In this document: piece by piece, positions 11,111-23,700 of the stretch
How positions within the stretch are numbered: the first letter of the stretch is position 1
Layout of the letters: every line of letters begins with the position of its first letter
Source of the DNA: Chloranthus sessilifolius
Lineage: Eukaryota > Streptophyta > Magnoliopsida > Chloranthales > Chloranthaceae
DNA length: 64,000 nucleotides
NCBI GenBank assembly: GCA_021018995.1
Contig: CM037587.1
Span: 11,414,866-11,478,865 of the forward strand
Direction: 5' to 3'
Program-made: the position numbers and the translations under genes
The notes under the pieces: generated by a model
What the model was told of the DNA's origin: nothing
Seen by the model: the letters and a program-made list of their open reading frames with translations, nothing else
Databases searched by the model: none

Positions 11111-11558
11111 CGTTTGGGATCAGTTTACTCTAGCCTTGATATATATATAAAATAGTGAGAATCACGTGCGTTGTACTTAATGTGATGTCTTTGATGCTAG
11201 AGAACTTGTGTATGATTTTATAAATAAATTAAATAATAAAAAAGAATGAAACATATTTAAAATATATTGGAAGGTCATCCGATTAGGAGTCAATGATAGC
11301 CTGCTAATAGATGTGTACAAATATTTCGACACCATAAATAGTTAAAGATGCACATGAAATATAAATGATAGTAAAAAACGATCATGCCATTATGCATAGA
11401 TAGTTAGTATCAACCACTACGTCAAAATGAGTGAAGAACGACTCCAACAATATAAAAAGATTGATTGTTTATAGGAGTGGAAAAATAATCCACTGCCTAA
11501 ACTAGTTGAAATGTGTTGTTGGGTCAAATTTGGCTAGACCCACGGAACCGACTCACTC
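11111..11558. other. Upstream region of the duplicated gene 5' end; deletion scar
   Basis: Relative to copy 2, a 2.1-kb segment is missing here. The junction near 11124-11150 carries TTTACTCTAGCCTTGATAT, whose parts also occur just upstream (11040-11100). This looks like templated filler at a deletion. Otherwise this is AT-rich, non-coding sequence. Confidence 0.5.
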
Positions 11559-11766
11559 AACCCACGATTATATATATACCAACTCTCTTTCTTTTGCCTT
11601 TACATCTTCATTTGCATTCGACCTAATTTCTCTTATCTATCTTCTTTCTTTTGCCTATCAGTAACCCACGATTATATATATACCAACTCTCTTTCTTTTG
11701 CCTTTACATCTTCATTTGCATTCGACCTAATTTCTCTTATCTATCTTCTTTCTTTTGCCTATCAGT
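11559..11766 (+). promoter_or_regulatory. Tandemly duplicated 104-bp TATA-containing promoter/5' leader
   Basis: Two adjacent near-perfect units (11559-11662 and 11663-11766) each hold ATTATATATATACC, a TATA-like core, followed by a pyrimidine-rich leader ending TTTTGCCTATCAGT. They lie about 125 bp upstream of the coding start at 11891, so a core promoter or transcription start has been duplicated. The same doublet is in copy 2 (49448-49651), where the first unit has lost 4 bases, so the tandem predates the large duplication. Confidence 0.6.
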
Positions 11767-11890
11767 GGGAACTTGATCTAATTGTCTTCTTCGACGCGAC
11801 GCGGATTCTAGGATTTTTTTCGCACGAAAATGGTGGAGAAACTAGGGTTTTTGTGATCGAGATAATGGTTCTAGATTGCATGGGGGAAGA

Positions 11891-12139
11891 ATGTCTGAGT
11901 TGCGTAGTGGGATTCGTCGAAGACGTGCTCCGACTGTAGTATTAGATCTGCAGAATCAGAATCAGAAGAAGAAGTCGAGAGGCTGCAAAAAATCCGTGTC
12001 GAAGGTCAATAACGGTGGTAATTGCGTTAGAACGAGAGCTGTTGTAGCGCAGGAGAAGGAGGCTAGGGCTAGGGTTGAGGAGGAAGAAGCAAGAGAAGAC
12101 AAAACCGTTACTCGCCCATTCATCTTTCTCTCTCTCTAA
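11891..12139 (+). CDS. N-terminal exon of an unidentified gene (copy 1), possibly EL1/MLK-type casein kinase 1-like
   Basis: This 82-codon frame starts MSELRSGIRRRRAP and continues with a Lys/Arg- and then Glu-rich segment (QEKEARARVEEEEARED), ending in a poorly conserved hydrophobic tail. The M(P/S)ELRSG.RR start resembles, from memory, the N-terminus of plant EL1-like/MUT9-like casein kinase 1 proteins, whose kinase domain begins much later. No kinase sequence is visible here, so the assignment is tentative. A plant-like pyrimidine-rich leader and duplicated TATA units precede it, and a short upstream frame (ATG 11830, 8 codons) overlaps the leader. Both copies keep the frame open, with two residue changes (KKKS versus NKKP), which suggests a real coding exon. 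The true 3' end is probably a splice donor before the stop. Confidence 0.4.
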   Translation: MSELRSGIRRRRAPTVVLDLQNQNQKKKSRGCKKSVSKVNNGGNCVRTRAVVAQEKEARARVEEEEAREDKTVTRPFIFLSL

Positions 12140-13482
12140 CTTTCTAAACTCAAAATCTTAAATCTGAAGAAGAAGATTCCGTGAATTCGGTCTATATGTG
12201 ATCTGATTGAAATCGTCTTCTTCTAGACAAAGGTAGGGCTTCTGTTTGAAAAAGCTAGGGTTTTGAGCATACTCTAAAAGATAACCTTCGTTTTTTACGC
12301 ATATAGGGATTAGGGACTTGGTTTCGAATTGTTTGAATTTGGTCATCTCCCTCCTCCCCAAACCCTAAGTCATTGTTTCGATTCGATTTCGGCCTAGCCT
12401 CTTCGATTCAATTTTTTTCCCCCAATTCCAATCACAAAACCCTAACCTCTTCGATTCAATTTCGGCTTCGAAATCTCCACCGTCCATATTCGGATCTTCA
12501 ATCAAAGTGAATCGGTGACCCTAACTTTTGCAAGTCAAAATCGATGTGTGCCATGTGGAATCTCTGATCTACAGCAAGTTGAAATTCAAAGCAACCCTAA
12601 AATTCCTGTCATTCACACCCTAGAGAAGGTATGCATGGAGTATTATTTTTATTTTTTTAAATTGCTCTCTGTTTTTTTGTCTATTTATGCAAAATATGTT
12701 TGGTTTGATCGAGGTGTTCTTAGACAAGCAGATATTCACAAATATCGATTGAGTTTTGCTACTGAAATTTGAACTGAATCTCAATTAGGTGAATCCATGT
12801 AGAAATGATTGAGTTTTACTTATTTATTTACTTTTTTCAAGCTCTGATCTTATGTTTATTTGTTTATCTGTTGCTCTGACCTTATGTTTATCTGTTGCTC
12901 TTTATAAAGTTTAGAAATCAAAATAAATAATTAAATAAAATTATTTAATTATTTAATTAGAATGCCCTAGTGAGTGTTAAGATATCATATAATTAGAATG
13001 CCAACTTTCATATACAGTCCCTTATTCTCAGCTGTGTCATTAAAACAAAGTAGAGTAACAAGAAAAGCTTACGCTGTGTTTGGATGAGGAAGCCACTAGG
13101 CTGTCGGTCGAATGAGATCATGATAAATGATGTTTCAGGTCTTACTTGAAACAACTTTGATTGTGGTTGACAAGAGCAATAAGGGTGTATTGTGACTTAT
13201 TTGACCATGGCTAAATCATTGACTATGTTCTCGATGATCATAGATCCCTCCCTTATCTAAGTTATATGGATATAGGTATGGACCAGAGAATATCTGAGTT
13301 ATATGGATCTAGGTATGCACACGAGAAGGAGTTAAAATTGAAAACCGATGTTAACTGAAATTCTTACAATACAACTCGAGTTGGAAGTAAATTTCTTAAA
13401 ATTATTACCTTGAATTTGACTTTTTTTTTTTTTTTTTTGTTTACTTATTTTTCACTTCAATCACATTTTCTTAGGAGTGTAT
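12140..13482 (+). other. Intron-like DNA with a possible second exon at about 12500-12629
   Basis: The sequence after the first exon is T-rich and intron-like. Around 12515-12628 there is an open stretch (CVPCGISDLQQVEIQSNPK, then IPVIHTLEK) ending in AGAAGGTATGCATG, a good plant splice donor. It is conserved in copy 2 (50400-50513). The product is not recognised. The remainder to the copia insertion shows only AT-rich intron-like sequence with a poly-T tract at 13421-13438. Confidence 0.3.
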
Positions 13483-14251
13483 TGTTGGAAATTTTAAAGG
13501 TTTTAAAAAATAAGCTTTTGAAATTGGGATTTGTCCCACATCGTGTAAACTCTTTTTTGGGTTTGGCTTATATATCTTTGTCTTGGCTCAAGGCTTGTAA
13601 CTTTCACTCAGGGGGCACCGAATTTTGTAGCTTCCACCGCCATGCAACCCATCAGTCACACACGCACGCGCGCAGCGAAATGAGGTCGAGACGGACGGCA
13701 CGCATCGGCACGAGCAAGCCGCATGCACAAGACGCGCACGTGCACATGCACGTGTATGTGTATGTGTACGTGGCGTGGCGATACGGTAATTTAATTAAAC
13801 TTTTGAATAAGTGTGTAACCGCCCATTTGAATTTTAAACGGATATGTCTTATCCGACCGTTCAGTTATATGCTACGGATATGTCCGTTCGGTTACACCTG
13901 TTTTACGGATATGTCCGTTCGATTACACCTATTTTATCTATAAAAGGGCCCCAAGACCCCTCATTTGAAACACTGCATATTTTCACAAATTTCTTCGCGA
14001 CTTTAAGCTTTCTCCTTCTCAGAGTTCCGCTTTAGTTTTTTGGTGTTCTGGTTGCGTGATCAGATTCACCAAATCTGATTACACGGATACGCTGCCGGTT
14101 CGTTGTATCCTGGATCCGATTTGCCGGTAACCTATTGGTGACCACTAGATCATAGTGGTAGGGGCAAATCTCGGTTTAAAGACAACGATATTTAACGTGC
14201 CTCGAACCGGATCAGTGTATATTTTAATTCCGATCTTTATCTTCTTTTGCA
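13483..14251 (+). repeat. Copia 5' LTR (copy 1)
   Basis: The LTR starts TGTTGGA and ends near TCTTTTGCA. It contains TTGTCCCACATCG near the start, an alternating purine-pyrimidine tract at about 13655-13775, three near-repeats of CGGATATGTCCGTTCGGTTA and a TATA box (CTATAAAAGGGCCCC) at 13938. In the block around 14075-14110 it agrees with the 3' LTR, not the 5' LTR, of the copy 2 element. Confidence 0.85.
13938..13946 (+). promoter_or_regulatory. Copia LTR TATA box (copy 1)
   Basis: CTATAAAAG lies directly after two repeats of ACGGATATGTCCGTTCG, which are likely LTR enhancer elements. By analogy with plant copia LTRs, the RNA start should lie about 30 bases downstream. Confidence 0.6.
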
Positions 14252-14290
14252 ACCCGAACCTATTGTTCTAAGAATTTTAAACTGAGATTT

Positions 14291-16924
14291 ATGGCTCATA
14301 TTCTGTCCTCCACTTCTACTCTAGTGAATGATAAGATTCATCCAGCGCTGCCTAACAACATCCACAAGTTAGACAGTTTTGATGGTTCGAATTTCAAGCG
14401 TGGAAATTGCATTTTCTGTTAACCACACTAAAAGTTGTATACGTTATCACAACTCCGTGTCCGACTATTACCGAATCATCCACCCTCGCTGAAGGCCGTA
14501 AAAAGCAGAAATGGGACGATGACGACTACACTTGCAAAGGCTACATTTTGAATGCACTGTCGGATTCTTTGTTCGACGTCTATCGCTCTTACGATACTTC
14601 GAAAGAACTCTGGGATGCACTCGAGAAGAAATACAAAACTGAAGATGCAGGGTATAATTCTTATATTATCAGTCAATTTTTTAATTTTACGATGGTTGAT
14701 GATAAACCTATTCTTAGCCAAGTTCATGATTTTCAAGTTATTATTAATTATATGGTTGCTAATGTGAGGATTTTCTGGTTGGTGCGGTAATCGCCAAGTT
14801 GCCTCCATCATGGAAAGATTACCGAAAAATCCTTAAGCGTAATAATGAAAAGATTTCTATGGAAGATCTTCTCCTTCATTTACGTATTGAGGAAGAATCT
14901 CGAGTTAGGGACAAAACAGAAGATCACATTGATATGACATCAAAAGCACACTTGGTTGAGTCTAAGGTTGTTAGTGAACCGTCCAAGAAGAGGAAGAGAG
15001 GATATTCTCATTCTAAGGAGAATAAGAAATTCGCCAAGGAGAATAAGACCATGGTACCGAAGAATGGTGGTTGCTATCACTGTGGGAAACCCGAACATTT
15101 CAAACGGGATTGTCGCCTCTTCCAGAAGTTGAAGAATCAAGCGAATGCAGTGGAAGTGAAAAATAACTTCGTAGTCGTTCTTTCGGAAGTCAATCTGGTT
15201 GGTGACATCAATGAATGGTGGATCGACACTGGTGCCACAAAACATGTGTGTAATAATCGTGACATGTTTGTGACTTATGACAAAGCTGATGATGATCAAG
15301 ATCTCTTCATGGGAAACTCATCTACGGCAAAGATCATAGGACGTGGAAAAGTGAAATTAAATTTCACATCCGGAAAAGTCGTTACACTCACTGATGTGCT
15401 CCATGTACCCGATATCCGCAAGAATCTTGTTTCGGGTGGTTTATTGATTAAACATGATTTTAAACTTGTATTTGAATAAGATAAGTTTATCTTATCCAAA
15501 AATGGTGAATTTGTTAGAAAAGGATATGCCATGGGAGGCATATTCAAACTCAATGTAACTGATCCTATCAATAAAATCTCATCTTCTTCTTACTTGGTAT
15601 CTGTTTCTAATTTATGGCATGATAGATTAGGACATATAAATTATAGGTTTATGAAATGTATGGGTAACTTAGATTTAATTCCAAAACATGAATCTTTTGC
15701 TAGTAGTGCTTGTAGTATATGTGCTAAGACTAAAATTACTAGAAAACATTTTCCTAGTGTTATTAGAAATTCATGTTTATTAGATTTAATACACAGTGAT
15801 ATTGGTGATTTAAATAATGTTCCTACTAGAGGAGGAAAACGATATTTTATTACTTTTATACATGATTTTTCAAAATATACTCATATATATTTATTAAATA
15901 CTAAAAATGAGGCTTTTGAAAAATTTAAGATTTATAAAGCTTTAGTAGAAAATCAATTAAATAAAAGAATAAAAGTCATTAGATCTGATCGGGATGGAGA
16001 ATACATGTCAAATGAATTCTCTGATTTCTGTGAAATTCATGGAATTCGTCATGAGGTGACGGCTCCTTATACGCCACAACAAAACGGAGTTGCCGAGAGA
16101 AAAAATAGAACATTAGTAGAAATGACTAATGCATTATTAGTTAACGCTAATTCCGATAAAAATTTATGGGGTGAAGCTTTATTAACTGCTACTCATATTT
16201 TAAATAGAATTTCACATAAGAAAAGTTTAATTACACCTTATGAATTTTGGAAGAATCGAAAACCTAGTTTAGCCTATTTTAAAGTGTGGGGGTGTAGGGC
16301 ACTTGTTAGATTAGTAGATCCTAAAAGACCTAAGATAGGGATTAGATCTATTGAGTGTGCATTTATTGCCTATGCACAAAATAGTAAAGCTTATAGATTT
16401 CTAGTTATGGAATCTAATGATAACATCGATAAAAATACTATTATAGAATCTAGAGATGCTATATTCTATGAATCTAAGTTCACTACTCTAACTAATAAAT
16501 TAAATATTAAAAGTAAATCTTATGAAGATGAAAAATCTTCTAAATCTAAAGAAATTATTGAATCTTCAAGTGATGAAGAGGTCATCATTGAACCTCGACG
16601 AAGTAAACGTCAACGATTTGAAACTAGTCTTTCAAAAGACTATTATATCTATTTGATTGAAGGAAATAGGACCAAAAGTACTAAGAAACATTTGTGTCTA
16701 AATGTAGACGATGATCCTATCACTTTTAACGACGCAATGAAATCTAGAGATAGTGCTTTTTGGAAAGAAGCTATCAATGATGAAATTGATTCAATAATGG
16801 GAAACAAAACATGGAAATTAGTAGACTTACCAGAAGGATCTAAACCCATAGGATGTAGATGGATATTTAAAAGAAAACTTAGAACAGATGGAACTATAGA
16901 AAAATTTAAGGCACGATTGGTTGC
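14291..16924 (+). pseudogene. Copia gag-pol, truncated and mutated (copy 1)
   Basis: Gag starts at ATG 14291 (MAHILSSTSTLV). Compared with copy 2, small deletions at about 14400 and 14763 shift the frame in gag. A stop (TAA, 15477) replaces a Ser codon after the protease. Visible domains are a CCHC knuckle ([14 protein letters not shown], with Glu in place of the usual Gly), a protease motif DTGA at about 15228, the integrase HHCC and core (HSDIGDL, RSDRDGEY, QNGVAERKNR), and the RT start (RWIFKRKL). The integrase has FIHDFSKY where copy 2 has FIDDFSKY. It ends in the gypsy insertion. Confidence 0.9.
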
Positions 16925-18645
16925 TGATGTGATATTTTTAATGTAATGTTTTACTCGCAAGTGCACGAATCGGTTTGTATATAGTGGGTGCGGAGTACGA
17001 GATCGTTCCCACGAGGATTAATTTTGAACTATCTAAAAGAGACAAGCAATTCTAGAAACCTATGAAGATCTAACAGTATTCTACCAGTTTTATGATTTAA
17101 GCGGTTGATGGTAATTAATGACTACAAACTAAAATTCAATTGATGATTCACAAATAAAAGTGAAGATGATAAAGATGAAGATACTAAATCCTCCCATCTT
17201 TGGTCCGTTCTTCCTATAATATAAATCTAAGAATTAAATTATGAGATATTTCATTGGTAACAAACATCTTTTATGGAAGATCAATGGTCAACACCCTAAT
17301 AGGTTCCATGTTGCATCCTCAGAATCGGGACTTAGATGATTTTATAAATCAGGGATCAAGAACGCGGCTGACACGCATGATCTCAGGTTCAAATAAAAAT
17401 CATCCCCAAGGTGGGTGAAAATTCCAACAAGAATACCACTTACAAATCTGAAATCAAGGGCATGGCTCGGCACACTTTATTCAGATTAGGGATATTTAAG
17501 ATAAAACTACCATTACAGAACCAAGATCCAGGGCATGGCTCGGCACACTCGATCCCAGAACATAACCGTAATTAGATCCACACAATGAAAACACAAAGAC
17601 CATAACAATGATTGGGTAAAATTACCGTCACAGATCTGAGATCCCGGGCATGACTCGGCACACGCGATCCCGGTTAGTGACGGGGATTTCATCCGTTCAT
17701 GATAGCACAACAACCATAAAAATAAAATCTCATATTTTAATCCTAAATTTATATTATTAAAAGTACATCCCTCGGATGGGAATCATTAGATCCCCATCCC
17801 TATAAATTTAGCCACACATATTGTAAGTAAATGACATAAATAAATAAAGACGGGAAAATAACATTAATTAAAATTACCTCAAACTTCAAAATAAATTACG
17901 TTGATCCACACGGATGATAATCTTCAGAAACGAAATAAATGCAAGAATAAACTTTGAACAAAATTTAGGAATGAATACTGAAAAATTAAAGGGAACAAAG
18001 CTCTTAAAAAGAAATAATAAAACTTCCCTATTTCTAGGTCTAACTATGAAAAATAATGGCTAAAAACTAAGAACATTAAAAACTAAAACTCTCTAAAAAA
18101 AACTCTAATTCTAATCTCCCCTTCCCCGAAGTGTTTGAGTCACTTTAAATGTCGGAGGTCTCCTAAGCCAATTTTTAGGGTCGATTAATCGACCAAGGGA
18201 TGTCTATGCATCGAGACGGAGAGTCCCAAAAGAGTTCGTGTCATATTCGTGTCAAACTTAAACTGCTCGATTAATCGACCCAAATCCGTGAAATTCGCAC
18301 TTCTTCTTGGTTGAGACACTGCTTGGTATTTTGGCCATAACTTTCTATCGAACTTCGGATTAGACGATCCTTATGCCGTTGGAAAGGTGACGAACAAATC
18401 TACAACTTTCATGTTTTGACAATTTTAATTAAATAGTCTTGAAGCTCCAAATTTAGCATAAGTCGTACCAAGTTCTTGATTACCCAAAGTTGCGTGTTTT
18501 GACATTATATTGAGAATTCTTGTCTTTGTTTTTCTATGGCTTGTATTTACGAAACACTTCAAATCTAATCAATCTCATCGATAGCCTTCATCGGACGACT
18601 AAATATAGGTATTTAGGGTGAAATATCCTCATTTTAGACTCATCA
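16925..18645 (-). repeat. Gypsy E1 3' LTR
   Basis: The LTR is about 1.72 kb, bounded by TGATG...CATCA. It contains GTCGATTAATCGAC palindromes near 18181 and 18270 and the GGTATTTTGGCCATAAC module near 18330. Compared with its partner at 25945-27688 it has many 1-8-base indels. Confidence 0.9.
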
Positions 18646-20716
18646 TACCCCAAACCTACACTTTGCTAGTCCTCGAGCAAAGCAAACTAAAGAAAATAAA
18701 TGCCACTTTAGGGAACACGATTGCACTTAGCATGTGCAACAAGCCTTTAAACCCCTAGGTGATCCTAGTGGAGGAGTTGTGTCTCACGAGGTTTACAGTG
18801 AAGTTACCCACAAACTTCAATATATTTTTGAAATCATCGATAAAATTGAGTTTTCAAAACATGATTTTGATAACATATATACCATTCAAAAATAAAAATT
18901 ATTAATCAATTCAACATGTGAATCCTCAATTTTAAATAACAATGTTATACTAATCATACTAATATCCATTCAAATTAGTCTAATGCTCAAATCGTTAGAT
19001 AGCTCATCCATTCATGCCTAAACGTGAAGTGTGTGCATAACCAAACCAAAATTCATTCATCTCAGAACTAGTTCAAACAGAAAACCGTTGGATGCATTGT
19101 TTTTGACTCAATCCTCACTTTAGGTATACTCTCAAAATATAAAGACACCGATAGTGGATAAGTTTTGCATTATATGTGAGAGGTCAATACGAAGCAAATA
19201 AAAAGGTCTCACATGATAAATGAAACACGATGCAATCAATGAACAAAAATAAATCTCATAAGAAGATACTTGTATATCCTAAGCATGTCATATCAAGTGT
19301 CATAAGTATCACATATTTACTCTCCACAAGGCAGTTACTAATGCAAGATCAGATCATGAAGGTCTTTTAGGGTTGTAATGGGGCTGGAAAGAGTAAGAAA
19401 GAAGTTGGGATTCAAAGTTTCTGAGAAATTGGAAAAGAAACAACTTTTTGATTTTTTCTATTTCTCTTCTTTTCTTTTCTACTCTCTCTCAATTTTTTCT
19501 ATTTTTCTCAACTCACTTTTTCTTTTGAATTTCCTTTTCTTGAAGCACCTCAGATTTTTCATTATTTTTCACAATTTTCTTTTTCTTTTTCTCTCCCCTT
19601 TTTATTTTTATTTTTTGCCATACACTCTCGAAACACCACAACTCGATGTCTCCACTTACTCTCTTTTCGTTCACTCTCATCCCTCGTTCCTAATTTCTCA
19701 GAAATAAGAAGGGTAAAGCTGAATTTTCAGAAATGGTGAAGGGTTAAAGGTTAACGTGGCTTATCAAAGAATATATAAAGGTAAATTTTTCAATAGGCTC
19801 AAAGGGGTACTAGAGAGATAAATTTATTTGAGGTGGGGCATTTTAAGCACAAACGAGCCAAAGATGGCCTTCAATCATATCCTTAAAAGATAGTAACTTT
19901 GCCTATTTGTCTTGAGTAAATATACAGTACATTCTAACATAATGATATGAAATTGATTTCATGCAAAGTCACAAGTCAAAATGAAGTGTATGAGATTATG
20001 CAAAATAAGTCGTATTCAAAGAAAACTCCGAGTTTATATATTCACTCATCAATGACGGGAAATTAGCTCTAAAGCTCACTGGGTTTAGTCTCCACTGAAA
20101 TCCTAAGATTCAACATTCAAAACAGTTCATCGATTTCGAAGTCTTAGCTTGGTATAAGTGTAAAAATTCTAGGCATGAATATCAAAATTATCCACAACAT
20201 ATCACATTAAGCTTCATCATCTTAGATACAAGTAATCAAAATATGACACTAGTATTCTCAAAACTAAATTCACATGCATCATCAACTAAAGTTTGAAAAC
20301 AATCGTAAAATAATGTGCATGATGACTTCAAAAATAATTTTTTTTTTTTTTTCCAGATAAAACATATAAATGACGAAAAATAATTAACCATACCCCCAAA
20401 CCTAAAGATGACAATGTCCTCATTGACTGAAAGAAGTAGCGCACCCCCAAACCTGTTTGAAAAAAGTACCTCAACACAAAGATCAGGTGCAGAGAATATG
20501 TGTATCAAATTGGAACATGACAAAAATATATTGAAGGGAATATGGTTACACTATTGAGGGAATTAAAAAAAAACAATCCAAACTAAACACAACAAAACAA
20601 AAAAGAAAGAAAAAAAACTAAAAAATCCTAAATCCTAAACCAAACGAAAACTACACAATTGGGTTGCCTCCCAATGAGCGCTAGTTTAAAGTCGATAGCT
20701 CGACCTTGGGAATTGC
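18646..20716 (-). other. Gypsy E1 post-pol non-coding region with polypurine tract
   Basis: This lies between integrase and 3' LTR, where Athila elements can carry an env-like gene; no such frame is seen. The polypurine tract (minus-strand GTTTGGGGTA, 18646-18660) touches the LTR. About 170 bases at 19440-19620 are almost pure purine on the element strand. Two additional TTTGGGGGT motifs lie at about 20393-20455. Confidence 0.75.
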
Positions 20717-23700
20717 TCAGTCAGGGTGAGCGAGTGGCTCACCCAGAGAAATAGTGTCAGAGAATGCAATCGCATTCTCAAGGAACGGTTTCAATCGCTG
20801 ACCATTAACTCGAAAAACATTCCCGTGTTTCGGGTTTATAATATCTACTGCCCCATTGGGGAGTATTCGAGAGATTTTGAAAGGACCACTCCAACGGGTT
20901 TTTAGTTTCCCCGGAAATAGATGAAGTCGGGAGTTGAAGAGTAGAACTAGTTGACCAACAACGAATGATTTTCGCAGAATAGATTGATCATGAACCCGTT
21001 TCATACGGTCCTTATCTGATTTAACGATCCTTATGCATCAAGACGAGTTCCTCTAATTCATTTATTTGGAGACCCTTTGGGTACCAGATTTTGAAATCGA
21101 AATTCAATGACTTAATGGCCCAAAATGCTCGATGTTCCAATTCAACCGGAGGTGACACCTTTACCAAAGACCAACCGTCTGGCGACATGCCAATCGGAGT
21201 TTTAAATGCTTGATTCTATACATATAGGCGTCATTCACTTTAACGACCGATCTTTGATTGTCTTTTCTAAAATCCGCTTAAGTTCCCGATTAGAGACTTC
21301 AACTTGGCCACTTATGAGGTGGTATGGTGTAGCAACTTTGTGTGTAACACCATATTTCTTCATTAATTGGGTGAACACTTTATTGCAAAAGTGCTTTCCA
21401 CCATCGATTATCGCCTTTGGAATGCCAAAAGCGTGAAAACACTTGATCCTTGAGAAATTTGATCACTACTTTGTGATCATTAGATTTACAAGCCACGCCT
21501 CTACCCATTTGAGACATAATCAACACGACAAGAATGAACGTATTTCCAAACGAATTGAAAGGACCCATAAAATCGATCCCCAAACATCAAATAACTCAAC
21601 TTCTAAAATTGGATTGGCGGCATCATGTTGCGCTTTGAGATTCGCGTAGCATTTGACATTAATGTGACAAGATTTGCAATGTTGATGGCAATCCTTAAAT
21701 ATAAATCGACGGTAAAAACCACTTTGAAAGATCTTACTTGCGATCTTTTTGGAACTAAAGTGACCTCCACAAGCTAACTCATGAGAATGAGATGATGTGT
21801 GGTTGCTCGATTCGAGAATACATCGTATGATTTGATCGGAATGATATTTGAATAAATACGGATCTTGAAAAAATAGTGTTTCACCCGAGATAAGAAAATG
21901 GATTTCTCATTCTTTGACCAATGGTGAGGTAATTTCTCGGTGACTAGAAATTGACAAGATCCGCATACCAAGGTGGGCAATCAATCGAACAAGCTGTTCA
22001 TCCGGGAAGTGTTCCAAGATCGAACAGGCTCATCAGTTTCTCAATAATTATTCGTGACAAGTGATCGGCCACCACATTTTTACCTTTCTTGTCCTTGATC
22101 TCCAAATCGAACTCTTGCAACAACAAGATCCACCTAATTAAGCGTGCCTTTAGCTCTTTCTTAGCAATGACATCGCAGCATAATAAGCGTGATCTGTGAA
22201 TACCAACTTTAGATCCTAATAAATAGGATCGAAATTTATCAACGAAAACCTACCGCCAAAAGTTCCTTTTGGTGGTCGAGTAGTTTAACTGGGCATCGTT
22301 GAGAGTGCGACTCGCATAGTAGATTACATCGGTAATTTTTTATTCGTTGCCCAAAAAGCTCCAATTGCATAATCGAGGCGTCGCACATAATTTGAGCAGG
22401 AAGGCCGATTAGGAGATTGAATTATTGGAGCTTTTATTAATTCGGCCTTAATGGTTTCAAAGGCTGCAAACATTTATCATCAAAGATGAATGGGACATCC
22501 TTTGGAAAGTAAGTACATAGCGGTCGTGCTATCTTGCTAAAATCTTTAATAAACGCTAAAAACCGGCGTGTCCCGGAAAATATCTAATTTCCTTAAGCAT
22601 CCTCGGTGGTGGTAGGTCAATTAAATCAACTTTAGCCTTATCGACCTCAATACCCACGAGACGATATGATATGTCCCAAAACAATGCCATCTTTAACCAT
22701 GAAGTGACATTTCTCGATTAAGAACAAGTTCTTCTCACGGCATCGTGCAAGCACTAGCGACAAATGATTCAAACAACAATAAAACTATTTCCATGGATCG
22801 AGAAGTCGTCCATGAAGACTTCAAAGAATCGCTCGACCATATCCGAAAAATACTGATACATCTTTGGAATGTAGTGGTGCATTACAAAGCCCAAAGCGGA
22901 CATTCGATGGTAGGAGAAAGTACCAAAAGGACATGTGAAAGTGGTCTTCTCTTGATCCTCGGTGTGATGACTATTTGGTTATACGAATAGCCATCGAGAA
23001 GCAATAGTACTCATGCCCGGCCAATCTTTCCAACATCGATCGATAAGCGGAAGTGGAAAGTGATCTTTCTCGTCATCAAATTTAACTTCGATAATCAATG
23101 CACACTCTCCACCTGTTTGAATTTTTGTAGGGATTGTTTTTTTCATTCTTCATTCCGATTTCTTAGGGACCACTTGTGTGGGGTGACCCATTCTTGTCGA
23201 GATGGGGTATATGATTCCAGACATCTAAAAGTTTGATTACCTCATTTGGACCACATCTTGCATTATAGGGTTACTCTGTGGTTCCCTAGAAAACGCATTA
23301 TCTTCAAATGGATTGGTACATACACTTCTTGGACTAATGCCTTTGATATCTTTTATCGACCATCGAGGGCACTTTTGTGCTCTTTGAGTACATTCATGAG
23401 TTGGCCTTCTTGATTCGCATCCAATTTTGATGAGATTATATTATGTTGAGTTTCATTCTCCCTAGGTAGGCATACTTAAGATTTTTCGAAAAGATTTAAG
23501 TTCTAGGACACTTTCTCCTCCTCTTTGGCTTTTCCTTGATTAATTTAATTTGAGCTCCACAATCTATTTCCTTTTCTTCTCCCAGAAGTGGTGTGGAGTC
23601 CATCATGTGATTTACTTCTTGGATCAGTTGATCCACATCAAAATTTTCTCCAAAATGTGCAAGACAAGCTGCTAAAGGATCTTCAGATTTAGATGCATGA

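Larger units (their letters stand above)
6437..16924 (+). repeat. Segmental direct duplication, copy 1
   Basis: This block is repeated in the same orientation at 42069-54808, with roughly 98-99 percent identity by eye outside indels. It begins inside the foldback-like element near its (TTA)n run and ends where gypsy element E1 interrupts the copia pol. The main differences are a 2.1-kb segment present only in copy 2 (about 46937-49030), a 40-base segment present only in copy 2 near 45690, microsatellite lengths, and a cluster of substitutions at 9296-9319. The two copies may be a recent duplication or two haplotypes left side by side by the assembler. Confidence 0.9.
13483..16924 (+). mobile_element. 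Ty1/copia retrotransposon, 3'-truncated by gypsy insertion (copy 1)
   Basis: The element begins with TGTTGGAAATTTT and keeps the 5' LTR, gag, protease, integrase and the start of the reverse transcriptase. It stops at GGTTGC (16924), where the gypsy LTR begins. The intact order is seen in copy 2. The missing 3' half (rest of RT, RNase H and 3' LTR) is not found elsewhere joined to a gypsy end. Confidence 0.93.

Noticed and set aside
18646..20716. Possible env-like gene in the gypsy tail
   Set aside because: No frame longer than about 110 codons, no signal peptide plus transmembrane layout, and frames are not shared by the three copies.
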